Assembly (NCBI GenBank): GCA_046262735.1
Contig: JBHEMD010000152.1
Coordinates: 1-9,805 of the forward strand
DNA length: 9,805 nucleotides
Direction: 5' to 3'
From: AV17 sp046262735
Lineage (GTDB): Bacteria > Verrucomicrobiota > Verrucomicrobiia > Chthoniobacterales > UBA10450
A program made the position numbers and the translations under genes. A model generated the notes under the pieces. The model did no database searches, was not told the origin of the DNA, and saw nothing but the letters and a program-made list of their open reading frames with translations. Positions within the stretch are counted from its first letter, which is position 1, and every line of letters begins with the position of its first letter. Shown piece after piece: positions 1 to 6,438 of the stretch.

Positions 1-135
1 ATGTCTCTCGATCAATCCCATCCACTGCCAGAAGTTAAATCCACCGGAGCGCCGGCAGCAGCGCCGCCGGGCGGATCGCCAGCGCCGCCTCCCGCCGCTG
101 CGGCCTCACCGCCTGCGCAACCGCCAAAAAAATGA
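1..135 (+). CDS. 3' end of a gene with a Pro/Ala-rich tail (partial or very short ORF)
   Basis: Frame 1 is open from the left edge to a TGA at 133-135. It happens to begin with ATG at position 1, giving 44 residues. The residues from about 16 onward are almost only Ala, Pro and Gly, ending PPKK. I read this as the C-terminal tail of a longer gene that starts outside the window, because no ribosome binding site can be seen and a 44-aa free-standing protein of this composition would be odd. The tail resembles the Pro-rich end of the cytochrome c encoded next, 73 bases downstream on the same strand, so both probably belong to one respiratory operon. It could be a subunit of an alternative complex III or CoxB; the visible residues do not allow a choice. 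Confidence 0.5.
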   Translation: MSLDQSHPLPEVKSTGAPAAAPPGGSPAPPPAAAASPPAQPPKK

Positions 136-187
136 ATCGAGCGAGCTGGGACGAGCGAGATGCACGGCAAAGCGGCGAAGGTAGCCG

Positions 188-209
188 TAATTTTTCGGGA
201 GAAAAATTA
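188..209 (+). promoter_or_regulatory. Hairpin enclosing the Shine-Dalgarno of the cytochrome c gene
   Basis: Arms TAATTTTTC (188-196) and GAAAAATTA (201-209) are perfect complements of nine base pairs around the tetraloop GGGA (197-200). The loop plus the first base of the right arm is the Shine-Dalgarno GGGAG, seven bases before the ATG at 209-211, and the A of that ATG is the last base of the stem. The pairing is seen directly. A role in controlling translation (a loop-presented or temperature-sensitive ribosome site) is inference. Confidence 0.5.
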
Positions 210-985
210 TGAACGAGAAACAGCCACAACCGAGCGCACGGCAGGGAATGGATTACGGCGAGCAAGTCGAAGTGCAGGAAGTGCACGCCGCGATCCAGCG
301 CGAAAAACGCGAGCCGCGCGTCGGCCTCGAGCCGCTCTCCATCTGGCTGATTGTCGTTTACGGCCTCGCCATCTTTTTTGCCGGCGCATATCTGGGCCGT
401 TACTCCGGAAGTTTCAGCGGCGACAGCCTCGATCCCATGACCGGTCCGCCTCCGAAAAAAATCGGGGCCGCTGGTCCTGTTGGCGCCGAGCAAGCCGTCG
501 AATTATCGCCGCGTGAACGCGGCAAAAAAGTTTTCTCGGCGAACTGTCAGACGTGTCATCAAGCAAACGGTCAAGGTATGCCGGGTCAGTACCCGCCGCT
601 CGCCGGTTCCGAATTCGCAACCGGCGGTTCACGTCGTCCGGCGATGATTGTGCTCAAAGGCTTGCAAGGTCCTGTCAAAGTGAAAGGCCAGCAATATGGC
701 ACCGCGGTGATGCAACCGTGGGAAACTTTGGGCGACCAAAAAGTCGCGGATGTTCTGACCTATGAGCGAAGTGAATGGGGGAACAACGCCAGCCCGGTGA
801 CGAAAGAACAAATCGCCGCGTTGCGGAAGGAACTCGCCAGTCGTCCCGGCTCATTCGGCGAGCATGATATCCTCGCCGTGCCCGACGAGGATCTCCCCGG
901 CGGCGGTAATGCACCTCCCGCCGGCGCCCCGCCGCAGAGAGGCGCACCACCACCTCCAGGCGGTCAACCGCCGCCGAAACAGTAG
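209..985 (+). CDS. Membrane-anchored mono-haem cytochrome c
   Basis: A 258-aa class I cytochrome c that should carry electrons to the oxidase encoded further right. Residues 1-42 are charged and soluble; residues about 43-62 form one hydrophobic segment, so the protein is anchored with its haem domain outside the membrane. The haem site CQTCH is at 113-117, and the probable axial Met is M168 in a VMQPW motif, followed by the usual DVLTYERSEWGN-type helix at about 181-192. Residues 230-258 are a Pro/Gly-rich tail. The start at 209 is supported by GGGAG seven bases upstream. It is not a lipoprotein: no Cys follows the membrane segment. It resembles the mono-haem cytochromes of alternative complex III / cytochrome oxidase clusters (ActE-like), but the neighbours needed to confirm that lie outside the window. 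The stop is separated by one base from that of the convergent dehydrogenase. Confidence 0.88.
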   Translation: MNEKQPQPSARQGMDYGEQVEVQEVHAAIQREKREPRVGLEPLSIWLIVVYGLAIFFAGAYLGRYSGSFSGDSLDPMTGPPPKKIGAAGPVGAEQAVELSPRERGKKVFSANCQTCHQANGQGMPGQYPPLAGSEFATGGSRRPAMIVLKGLQGPVKVKGQQYGTAVMQPWETLGDQKVADVLTYERSEWGNNASPVTKEQIAALRKELASRPGSFGEHDILAVPDEDLPGGGNAPPAGAPPQRGAPPPPGGQPPPKQ

Positions 986-986
986 G

Positions 987-3881
987 TCACAAGAGGGCTT
1001 CGGCGATCAGCTCGGCCATGTGTTTTGGCTGCGCCTTTGTAAGATCAACGATTTGGTGGCGGCAACTTGTGCCCGACGCGACGATCTCGCTGCCCGGCGG
1101 TTGATTGTCGATCTTGCGGATCAGCAACTCGCCGACTTGCGTCGATAATTCGTATTTCTCGGCCAGCGCGCCGAACGCGCCGGCCATTCCGCAGCAGGCG
1201 GTGTCGAGCAGGTTTGCTTTGCGACCGGGTAATCTTTCCACCAGCCGCGCCATGAACGCGGGATTGACCAGCGATTTGGCATGGCAATGAGCGTGAATGG
1301 CGACGTTTGCTTCGCGATGATCGAATGGCAGCGCGTCCGGTTCGCGCGCTAGCAAATCGTCCACGAATTTTTCGAAGAGAAAACAGCGCGCCGCAATTTT
1401 CTCGACGTTATCGATCTTCAATTCGCGATAATCGTCCACGAACATCGACCAGCAGGAGGGCTCGAGGAAGATGATTGGAGTGGAAGAGGTCCGAGCCGGG
1501 CTGGCATTATGGAATGATGAAAGAAGATCGATGTTGCGCTGTCCGAGTTTGGCCGCGTAATCGAGACTGCCCTGGCTGAATGCTGGGCGGCCGCAACATT
1601 GTCGATCTTGTACCAACTCAACCTCGAACCCGAGCGCTTCCAGCACTTTCACCGCCGCGATCCCAATGTGCGGCTCGTGATAGCGGACGAATGTATCGTC
1701 CCAAAGAATCACTTTGCCACGATTGGAGGGACGCGCGCCGTCGCGTCCGGGCGCCGACAGCGCGGCGCCCTCCAGATGTTTCCTAAACCAGCGGTCGAAC
1801 CGCGCGCTCGCGTAATGCGGGAGCGAACGTTTCGCCGAAATGCCCAGCGTCTTTTCCATTAAACTGCGCACCGGCTTAAGATCGACAATCGCGTTTGCGA
1901 GCGCGGGCAAGGCGCAGCCGATGCGGCCTAACGAATCGATGTTGCTCAACACGCGCTCGCGCAACGGCAAGCCATCCCATTTGTGCCGCGCGTAAAGCAG
2001 CTCCGTCTTGAGCAGCGCGAGATTGACATTCGACGGACACTCCGGCGTGCAGCCTTTGCAGGACAAGCAATTGTCGCGAGCGGCATCGAGCTCGGCAGAT
2101 TTCAGCGGATCATGTCCGTTTACGCGCATTTGCAGCGCGGCGCGGATGATGTTGGCGCGTCCGCGCGTGGACATGATTTCTGCGCCAGTGGCCATGAAGG
2201 TCGGGCACATCACGCCGCCGTCTTTGCGGCAACCGCCGCAGCCGTTGCACTGTTCGAGGTTGGCGATGAAGGAACCGTCTTTGAACGCGAACGCAAGACG
2301 CGGCTGGAATGGCAGCTCGAGTGGCGCGGCGAAATTGTCGCGCAAGCAATTGTCGATCTTGTGACAATGCCCGTGCGGCTCGCACTCGACCCCGAAAATT
2401 TTTCCCCGATTGAAAATGTTCTTCGGATCAAGCGTGCGTTTGATCGCGTGCATCACCTCGAGCAATGCATCGCCCAGTTGGTCGCGCATGTATTCGCTGC
2501 GCGCGATGCCGACGCCGTGCTCGGCCGAGAGCGAGCCTTTGAATTGCTTGACCAATGCCGCCGTTTCATCGGCGATCTGCCGGAATTTTTTGCGCTCGCT
2601 CTCCGCGTGCATATCGAGCACCGGCCGCACGTGCAATAGTCCGGACGCCGCGTGGCCGTAATAACTCGCCTCCAGCCCGAGCGAACCGATGATCTTCTGC
2701 AAACCGGCGACATACGCCGGTAATTGCGCCGGGCGCACCGCCGCGTCCTCGATGAACGCGACCGGCTTGGATGCGCCGATGCAGCCGGTCAGCAGATTGA
2801 GACCGGCTTTGCGCACGGCCCAGACAGCCTCCATCTGGCGCTGATCGCGCAAGATTGTGGTACGCAGACCGAGCTTGCGCGATTGCAAGATCGACAATCG
2901 CTCGGCGACGTCGTCGAAGAATTCGACGAGCAAAATCGCTTCGCACGGTTTCGCATCGAGCTCGAGCAAGTCGCGCGCAGCCTGAAACTGAAGCTGGCCT
3001 TTGGTTTGGTCGAACAGCGGCCGATCGATGTGCTCGATCGCGGCGGGCTTGAGGTGGGCCAGCTCGACTGCCGCTTGCATTGCATCGGTCACCGAGGCGA
3101 AGAAAACAAGGCCGAGTCCTTTCTCGCGCGGCAGCGGCGAAATCTTCAGCTTGGCGGAAAAGATCGCGGCGAGCGTGCCTTCGCTGCCGGCCAGGATTTC
3201 GTTGAGATTATCCGGTGCGCGTGCGAACCGCTCGATCCCGTAACCCGGCCAGCGTTTGAGCAGACCAGGCGGCCAGCGTTCTGCCATTGCGGCAGCGTGC
3301 GCCCGCACGAGGTTGCCGATCGCGTTTCGTTCGTCACTTAACGAATCGTGCGCCGGGCCGACATTAATGATTCTGCCGTCAGCGAGAACGATCTCGGTGG
3401 CAACGACGTGATCGGCTGTCGTGCCATAAACCGGAACGTGCGCGCCGGACGAATTGTTCGCGATCATGCCGCCGATCGTCGCGCGCGAACTGGTCGCGAC
3501 GTCGGGGCCGAAACAAAATCCGTGCGGCTTGAGAAGCGCGTTGAGCTGGTCGAGCACCACGCCGGCGCCCGCGCGCACGGTGCGATTATCGATGTTGAGA
3601 TTGTCGATCTTGCGATTGTGTCGTGAGAAATCCACGATCAACCCGCTACCGATTGCATTTCCGACGAGACTCGTGCCCGCACCGCGCGGTGTGACCGAAA
3701 CGTTTTCGTCGGCCGTCGCTCGAATGACCGCGCTCGCTTCCTGCGCGCTACGCGGAAACGCCACGCCCGCCGGTTCAATCTGGTAGATCGACGCGTCGGT
3801 GGCGTAGAGCTGGCGCGTTAGATTGTCGAAGCGCACATCGCAACCCCCAGCGGCGGCAATCCTTTCTTGAACGGAAGTCAT
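987..3881 (-). CDS. Fused FAD-linked oxidase / 4Fe-4S / CCG-domain 2-hydroxyacid dehydrogenase (GlcD-GlcF / YdiJ type)
   Basis: A 964-aa fusion that matches FAD plus Fe-S dehydrogenases of the D-lactate / glycolate / D-2-hydroxyglutarate group. Such enzymes oxidise a 2-hydroxyacid and pass electrons by flavin and iron-sulphur clusters to the respiratory chain. The PCMH-type FAD domain spans about residues 20-245, with the FAD loop PRGAGTSLVGN at 65-75 and GSEGTLAAIF at 232-241. The C-terminal FAD-oxidase domain runs to about 495 and includes EHGVGIARSEYM at 454-465. Two 4Fe-4S sites follow: C545, C548, C551, C559 and C605, C608, C611, C615. Two cysteine-rich CCG modules end the protein, with CCG at 762-764 and 896-898. 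The length is close to that of E. coli YdiJ (about 1000 aa). The substrate cannot be told from the sequence. The ATG at 3881 gives the full FAD domain, though no clear ribosome site is seen. Oddities are an in-frame palindromic element at residues 703-719 and six exact copies of a 12-base repeat. Family assignment is firm; the exact enzyme is not. Confidence 0.93.
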   Translation of the reverse strand: MTSVQERIAAAGGCDVRFDNLTRQLYATDASIYQIEPAGVAFPRSAQEASAVIRATADENVSVTPRGAGTSLVGNAIGSGLIVDFSRHNRKIDNLNIDNRTVRAGAGVVLDQLNALLKPHGFCFGPDVATSSRATIGGMIANNSSGAHVPVYGTTADHVVATEIVLADGRIINVGPAHDSLSDERNAIGNLVRAHAAAMAERWPPGLLKRWPGYGIERFARAPDNLNEILAGSEGTLAAIFSAKLKISPLPREKGLGLVFFASVTDAMQAAVELAHLKPAAIEHIDRPLFDQTKGQLQFQAARDLLELDAKPCEAILLVEFFDDVAERLSILQSRKLGLRTTILRDQRQMEAVWAVRKAGLNLLTGCIGASKPVAFIEDAAVRPAQLPAYVAGLQKIIGSLGLEASYYGHAASGLLHVRPVLDMHAESERKKFRQIADETAALVKQFKGSLSAEHGVGIARSEYMRDQLGDALLEVMHAIKRTLDPKNIFNRGKIFGVECEPHGHCHKIDNCLRDNFAAPLELPFQPRLAFAFKDGSFIANLEQCNGCGGCRKDGGVMCPTFMATGAEIMSTRGRANIIRAALQMRVNGHDPLKSAELDAARDNCLSCKGCTPECPSNVNLALLKTELLYARHKWDGLPLRERVLSNIDSLGRIGCALPALANAIVDLKPVRSLMEKTLGISAKRSLPHYASARFDRWFRKHLEGAALSAPGRDGARPSNRGKVILWDDTFVRYHEPHIGIAAVKVLEALGFEVELVQDRQCCGRPAFSQGSLDYAAKLGQRNIDLLSSFHNASPARTSSTPIIFLEPSCWSMFVDDYRELKIDNVEKIAARCFLFEKFVDDLLAREPDALPFDHREANVAIHAHCHAKSLVNPAFMARLVERLPGRKANLLDTACCGMAGAFGALAEKYELSTQVGELLIRKIDNQPPGSEIVASGTSCRHQIVDLTKAQPKHMAELIAEALL
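1104..1115 (+). repeat. Dispersed 12-mer ATTGTCGATCTT, copy 1
   Basis: Exact copy inside the dehydrogenase gene. Read on the gene strand as AAG ATC GAC AAT it encodes K923-I-D-N926. It is followed by G on the plus strand, as in five of the seven exact copies. Confidence 0.75.
1598..1609 (+). repeat. Dispersed 12-mer ATTGTCGATCTT, copy 2
   Basis: Exact copy inside the dehydrogenase gene but in a different codon phase: it is read as the end of Q758 through D-R-Q to the first base of C762. It therefore touches the conserved CCG motif (762-764) without disturbing it. Confidence 0.75.
1724..1774. repeat. 51-base double-hairpin palindromic element inserted in frame
   Basis: Two adjacent perfect hairpins lie within an outer inverted repeat. 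The outer arms are TGGAGGG (1724-1730) and CCCTCCA (1768-1774). Hairpin 1 pairs GGACGCG (1729-1735) with CGCGTCC (1742-1748). Hairpin 2 pairs GGGCGCC (1749-1755) with GGCGCCC (1764-1770). The outer arms overlap the inner ones by two or three bases, so the fold would be a three-way junction with a TGGA/TCCA base. The length, 51, is a multiple of three and adds about 17 codons (residues about 703-719, Ala/Gly/Arg/Pro-rich) in the linker between the Fe-S and CCG domains. The structure is seen directly. That it is a mobile or dispersed element, in the manner of the Rickettsia palindromic elements found inside genes, is inference; no second copy was seen in this window. Confidence 0.6.
1878..1889 (-). 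repeat. Dispersed 12-mer, copy 3 (opposite orientation)
   Basis: The plus strand reads AAGATCGACAAT exactly. On the dehydrogenase strand it is ATT GTC GAT CTT, encoding I665-V-D-L668. Orientation is opposite to copies 1, 2, 4 and 6. Confidence 0.75.
2349..2360 (+). repeat. Dispersed 12-mer ATTGTCGATCTT, copy 4
   Basis: Exact copy encoding K508-I-D-N511 of the dehydrogenase, in the linker just before the first 4Fe-4S motif. The following bases GTGACAAT create a short inverted repeat (ATTGTC / GACAAT) across the site. Confidence 0.75.
2887..2898 (-). repeat. Dispersed 12-mer, copy 5 (opposite orientation)
   Basis: The plus strand reads AAGATCGACAAT exactly. On the gene strand it begins at the third base of R328 and is read L329-S-I-L332, the third codon phase seen for this motif. 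GATTG just upstream and CAATC at its end form a small inverted repeat. Confidence 0.75.
3582..3611 (+). repeat. Tandem pair of the 12-mer: degenerate copy plus exact copy 6
   Basis: Two 15-base units lie head to tail: GCGATTATCGATGTT (3582-3596) and GAGATTGTCGATCTT (3597-3611), alike at 12 of 15 positions. The exact 12-mer is 3600-3611; the degenerate one, 3585-3596, matches 10 of 12. On the gene strand they encode K91-I-D-N-L followed by N96-I-D-N-R100 in the FAD domain. Confidence 0.65.
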
Positions 3882-3963
3882 TTCGACGTGGCTACAATAA
3901 CCCTCGGAGGCGCCAATTTAAAAGGTGTAGAGGCGTGTCCTCACGCGCAGAACAATTGCGTTT

Positions 3964-3979
3964 GCGGCTGAGCAGCCGC
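3964..3979. terminator. Hairpin just after the dinB stop, possible terminator without a U-tract
   Basis: GCGGCT and AGCCGC (plus-strand 3964-3969 and 3974-3979) pair around the four bases GAGC, two bases beyond the dinB stop codon (3982-3984) on the minus strand. No T-run follows on either strand, so intrinsic termination is doubtful. A second small hairpin, GCGTG / CACGC (3933-3937 / 3942-3946), lies in the same 100-base gap before the dehydrogenase start. Confidence 0.3.
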
Positions 3980-3981
3980 CA

Positions 3982-5034
3982 CTACAGCAGCGGAATTTGC
4001 GCATCCGCCGGCGTTGGGTCGGCGAAGCGAACGCCGAGGCCGATCAGGCGAACGGGTTTGCCGGTGCGGGCGAAGGCTTCGGCGAGTAAACCGCGGAAAC
4101 CGGGCAGCGTCGGTTCGAGGCCTGCCCGCTCCGCGGTCGTCCGCGTGAAATCGTGGAACTTCAACTTCACAAAAATCTTTCGGATCTCGCGGGTAGATTC
4201 CTTTTGCGCAAGATCGGCCATCAAATCCTGAAAGAGCTCCTCCAACTTTTCTTCGGAGTGTTCGAGCGTGGTAAGATCAGTCGGGAAAGTTTCTTCAGTG
4301 CTGAGCGATTTGCGGGGGCGATCCGGCTCAACCGGGCGGTCGTCAATCCCGCGGCAGAGGTCATAAAGTTCGAGACCAAATTTGCCGAAAAGATCGACAA
4401 GTTCCGCGCGCGAGAAGCGTTGCAATTCTCCACAAGTTTTCACCCCGAGCTCTTCCAGTCGGCGTTCCGTCTTTTCGCCGATCCCCCAGATTTGCCGCAC
4501 CGGCAAGCTCTCCATGAACTCCGGCACTTCTTCCGGCCTTACCTCGAGCTGGCCGTTCGGTTTGTTCGTTGCGCTCGCGATCTTTGCGATCAACTTGTTC
4601 GGGCCGATCCCTGCGGACGAGGTCAGTTTGGTTTTTTGGAAAATGATTTTGCGAATTACTTCAGCGAGAGCGCCGGGCGCGCCGGGATGCGCCGTGACAT
4701 CGAGATAAGCTTCATCGAGCGAGAGCGGCTCCACGAGCGGAGTGAAGCGATACAAAATTCCGCGGATGGTCGCGGCTTCACGCCGATAAACATCGAAGCG
4801 CGTCGGCAACACGATCAGGCTAGGGCAACGCTGGAGCGCCTTGAAGGTCGGCATGGCAGAGTGCACACCGAATTTTCGCGCCTCATAATTGCACGTGGTG
4901 AGGACGCCGCGCCGCTCGCGCGCGCCGCCGACACCGACGGGTTTGCCGCGCAACGCGGGTCGATCCCGCACCTCGATCGCGGCATAAAAGCAATCCATGT
5001 CGAGATGGATGATGGCGCGCCGAGGTTTCTCCAC
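3982..5034 (-). CDS. dinB: DNA polymerase IV (Y-family translesion polymerase)
   Basis: A 350-aa Y-family polymerase that copies damaged DNA without proofreading. The palm motif HLDMDCFYAAIE at 10-21 gives the metal-binding D12, and SLDEAYLDV at 105-113 gives D107 and E108, the catalytic pair. The steric-gate region CFYA is at 15-18. A helix-hairpin-helix thumb region (about 178-200, including WGIGEKTERRLEELGV) and a little-finger domain follow. The length is normal for DinB. The start codon is GTG at 5032-5034: an in-frame TGA lies about 30 bases upstream and no ATG is available before the first catalytic Asp. It is divergent from the histidine phosphatase and 100 bases upstream of the dehydrogenase on the same strand, so the two could be co-transcribed. 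No LexA box of the TGTTC-N4-GAACA type is visible near the start. The identification is firm. Confidence 0.95.
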   Translation of the reverse strand: MEKPRRAIIHLDMDCFYAAIEVRDRPALRGKPVGVGGARERRGVLTTCNYEARKFGVHSAMPTFKALQRCPSLIVLPTRFDVYRREAATIRGILYRFTPLVEPLSLDEAYLDVTAHPGAPGALAEVIRKIIFQKTKLTSSAGIGPNKLIAKIASATNKPNGQLEVRPEEVPEFMESLPVRQIWGIGEKTERRLEELGVKTCGELQRFSRAELVDLFGKFGLELYDLCRGIDDRPVEPDRPRKSLSTEETFPTDLTTLEHSEEKLEELFQDLMADLAQKESTREIRKIFVKLKFHDFTRTTAERAGLEPTLPGFRGLLAEAFARTGKPVRLIGLGVRFADPTPADAQIPLL

Positions 5035-5118
5035 CTCGCAACTTAACCGGGAATGAGAGGCCGTTCATGTCGCATACGGCGGCGCGGCAGCGGTTTGCCT
5101 TTTGGCCTGTTTTGCGTC

Positions 5119-5826
5119 ATGACCAATTTTGCGATGACAGCAGCGGCGACGCGCGTCTACATGGTGCGCCACGGGGTCACGGTTCTGAGCGCGGAGGACC
5201 GTTTCGCGGGCGCGACCGACGTGCCTCTTTCCGATGAAGGGCGCGAGCAAACGCGGCGCCTGGCCGAGCGATTGAGTCACGAAAAAATCGCGGCGATTTA
5301 TGCGTCGCCGCTCGGTCGCACACTTGAAACGGCCCAGATCCTGGCCGCGCCGCACCGCCTCGACGTGCAGACGCGCGACGGTTTTCGCGAAATTTCTCAT
5401 GGCCGCTGGGAACAGATGACCCGTCGCGAAGTCGAACAAAAATTTCCGGAGGAAGCGGCCGAATGGGAGAAGGACCCGTATACGTTCGCGCCGGTCGGTG
5501 GCGAAAGCGGGCTGGCCGTAACGGCGCGTGCTTTGCCGGCATTGATCGAACTTGTGCGTGAGCACAGCGGCGAAAATATTCTTGTCGTCTCGCACAAGGC
5601 CACCATCCGGCTTTTACTTAGTTCGCTGCTCGGATTCGATCCGCGACGTTACCGCGATAATCTCGATCAAAACCCAGCCGCGCTAAACATTGTCGATTTT
5701 CGCGCTGCGACGCGACCGCGGCTTACCTTGTTCAACGACACTTCGCATTACGACAAGGCTGGTAAAGCGATCCCGGAAATTCCTGAATCGCGCCTGTCGA
5801 AGTGGTGGGATGCGAGCGAGCGCTAG
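5119..5826 (+). CDS. Histidine phosphatase family protein (phosphoglycerate mutase-like)
   Basis: A phosphatase of the histidine-phosphatase superfamily (GpmB / CobC / PhoE-like), acting on an unknown phospho-substrate through a phospho-histidine intermediate. Counting from M at 5119 (235 aa), the catalytic RHG is R17-H18-G19, the second Arg is R67 in ASPLGRTLETAQ, the acid is E91 in FREISHGRWE, and the second His is H159 in VVSHK. The frame is open further upstream to an ATG at 5053, which would add an Arg-rich segment without family similarity and leave only 18 bases to the divergent dinB start. I therefore prefer 5119 (or ATG 5134); none has a good ribosome site. The stop TAG shares CTAG with the convergent SRPBCC gene. 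Cobalamin-pathway or sugar-phosphate roles are possible, but the context gives no support. Confidence 0.88.
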   Translation: MTNFAMTAAATRVYMVRHGVTVLSAEDRFAGATDVPLSDEGREQTRRLAERLSHEKIAAIYASPLGRTLETAQILAAPHRLDVQTRDGFREISHGRWEQMTRREVEQKFPEEAAEWEKDPYTFAPVGGESGLAVTARALPALIELVREHSGENILVVSHKATIRLLLSSLLGFDPRRYRDNLDQNPAALNIVDFRAATRPRLTLFNDTSHYDKAGKAIPEIPESRLSKWWDASER

Positions 5827-5830
5827 CGCT
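5819..5830. other. 12-base perfect palindrome across two convergent stop codons
   Basis: AGCGCTAGCGCT is a perfect palindrome. Its central CTAG supplies TAG as the stop for both the phosphatase (5824-5826, plus) and the SRPBCC gene (5823-5825, minus). The coding regions therefore overlap by three bases, with no room for separate terminators. Confidence 0.6.
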
Positions 5831-6365
5831 GCAAGGCGGACCGCTGCGACCGGATGATCGGCCTTTCGCCGAAATGCTTTGCCAGGGCGACAAGGTGCTG
5901 GTCAACGTATCGGGTTGAGCCCAAGAGCCAGACCCGCAGCCGGGAGAGTGGATTTCTGAGGTAGGCTTTTTCCGTAAGCGCGACGTCGCAGCCTTCATTG
6001 GTCGGCGTGATCTCATAATTCCATGAGCCGCTAAACGTGGTTCCGCTTACGTCGCGCACTATCCGGACGAGATGAGTCGGCGCGAGGCTCTCGGTCGTCA
6101 CGACTGTCATTGTCATCCCGCCTTGGAAAGTCTGTTTCGTCGCGTCCTTGCCATCGATCGGCGGCAACGTCTCGACCTTCTCCAAATTGCGGTTCCAACT
6201 CGGGAATTTTTGCACATCGGAGAGAACGGCGAACACGGCTTCCGGCGTTTCCTTCAAGACAATGACGCGGGTATGGCTGCTCTGCGCCGGCAAAGCGAAA
6301 CTGATTGCCACCGCCACCAAGGCCAGGGCGATGACAGCACTGACGAGACGGACTACCCATTTCAT
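5823..6365 (-). CDS. Membrane-anchored SRPBCC (polyketide cyclase / START-like) family protein
   Basis: A 180-aa protein with an N-terminal hydrophobic helix (residues about 4-26), acting as an uncleaved anchor or signal peptide, then an SRPBCC-type ligand-binding fold. The beginning of the domain is typical: SSHTRVIVLKETPEAVFAVLSD, then the FPSWNRNLEKVE stretch at about 54-65. The closing helix at about 145-168 is the usual C-terminal helix lining the hydrophobic pocket. Proteins of this group bind small hydrophobic ligands or act as cyclases or dehydrases; the ligand here is unknown. It is divergent from coxA across 175 bases and overlaps the phosphatase stop. The ATG at 6363-6365 is chosen because it includes the membrane segment; the ribosome site is weak. 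A function linked to the oxidase is not shown. Confidence 0.8.
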   Translation of the reverse strand: MKWVVRLVSAVIALALVAVAISFALPAQSSHTRVIVLKETPEAVFAVLSDVQKFPSWNRNLEKVETLPPIDGKDATKQTFQGGMTMTVVTTESLAPTHLVRIVRDVSGTTFSGSWNYEITPTNEGCDVALTEKAYLRNPLSRLRVWLLGSTRYVDQHLVALAKHFGERPIIRSQRSALQR

Positions 6366-6438
6366 TGCTGCTCATGTGACAGGTCGGCACTAGCGGGGCG
6401 AGCAGAAAAATCCGCGACCGAGCAAGAATCCGTGGCGA

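Noticed and set aside
1983..3341. Long plus-strand open frames (218 and 205 aa) opposite the dehydrogenase
   Set aside because: High GC leaves antisense frames open; the minus strand carries clear FAD and Fe-S motifs across the same bases.
4390..4401. AAGATCGACAAG in dinB and ATTGTCGATTTT at 5689-5700 as further members of the 12-mer family
   Set aside because: Each matches 11 of 12, but they lie in ordinary codons of conserved genes; without a genome-wide count they cannot be told from chance.
4153..5046. 297-aa open frame on the plus strand opposite dinB
   Set aside because: It is the antisense shadow of dinB, whose catalytic motifs are plain; the translated frame shows no recognisable domain.
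5053..5118. Upstream ATG start for the histidine phosphatase
   Set aside because: It adds an Arg-rich N-terminus without family similarity and leaves only 18 bases to the divergent dinB start.
5035..5118. LexA-type operator for dinB
   Set aside because: No TGTTC-N4-GAACA or other convincing paired site was found between the divergent starts.
1830..5877. Shared 14-mer TTTCGCCGAAATGC at 1830-1843 and 5864-5877
   Set aside because: One such chance pair is not surprising among all 14-mers in 9.8 kb; there is no third copy and no shared flank.
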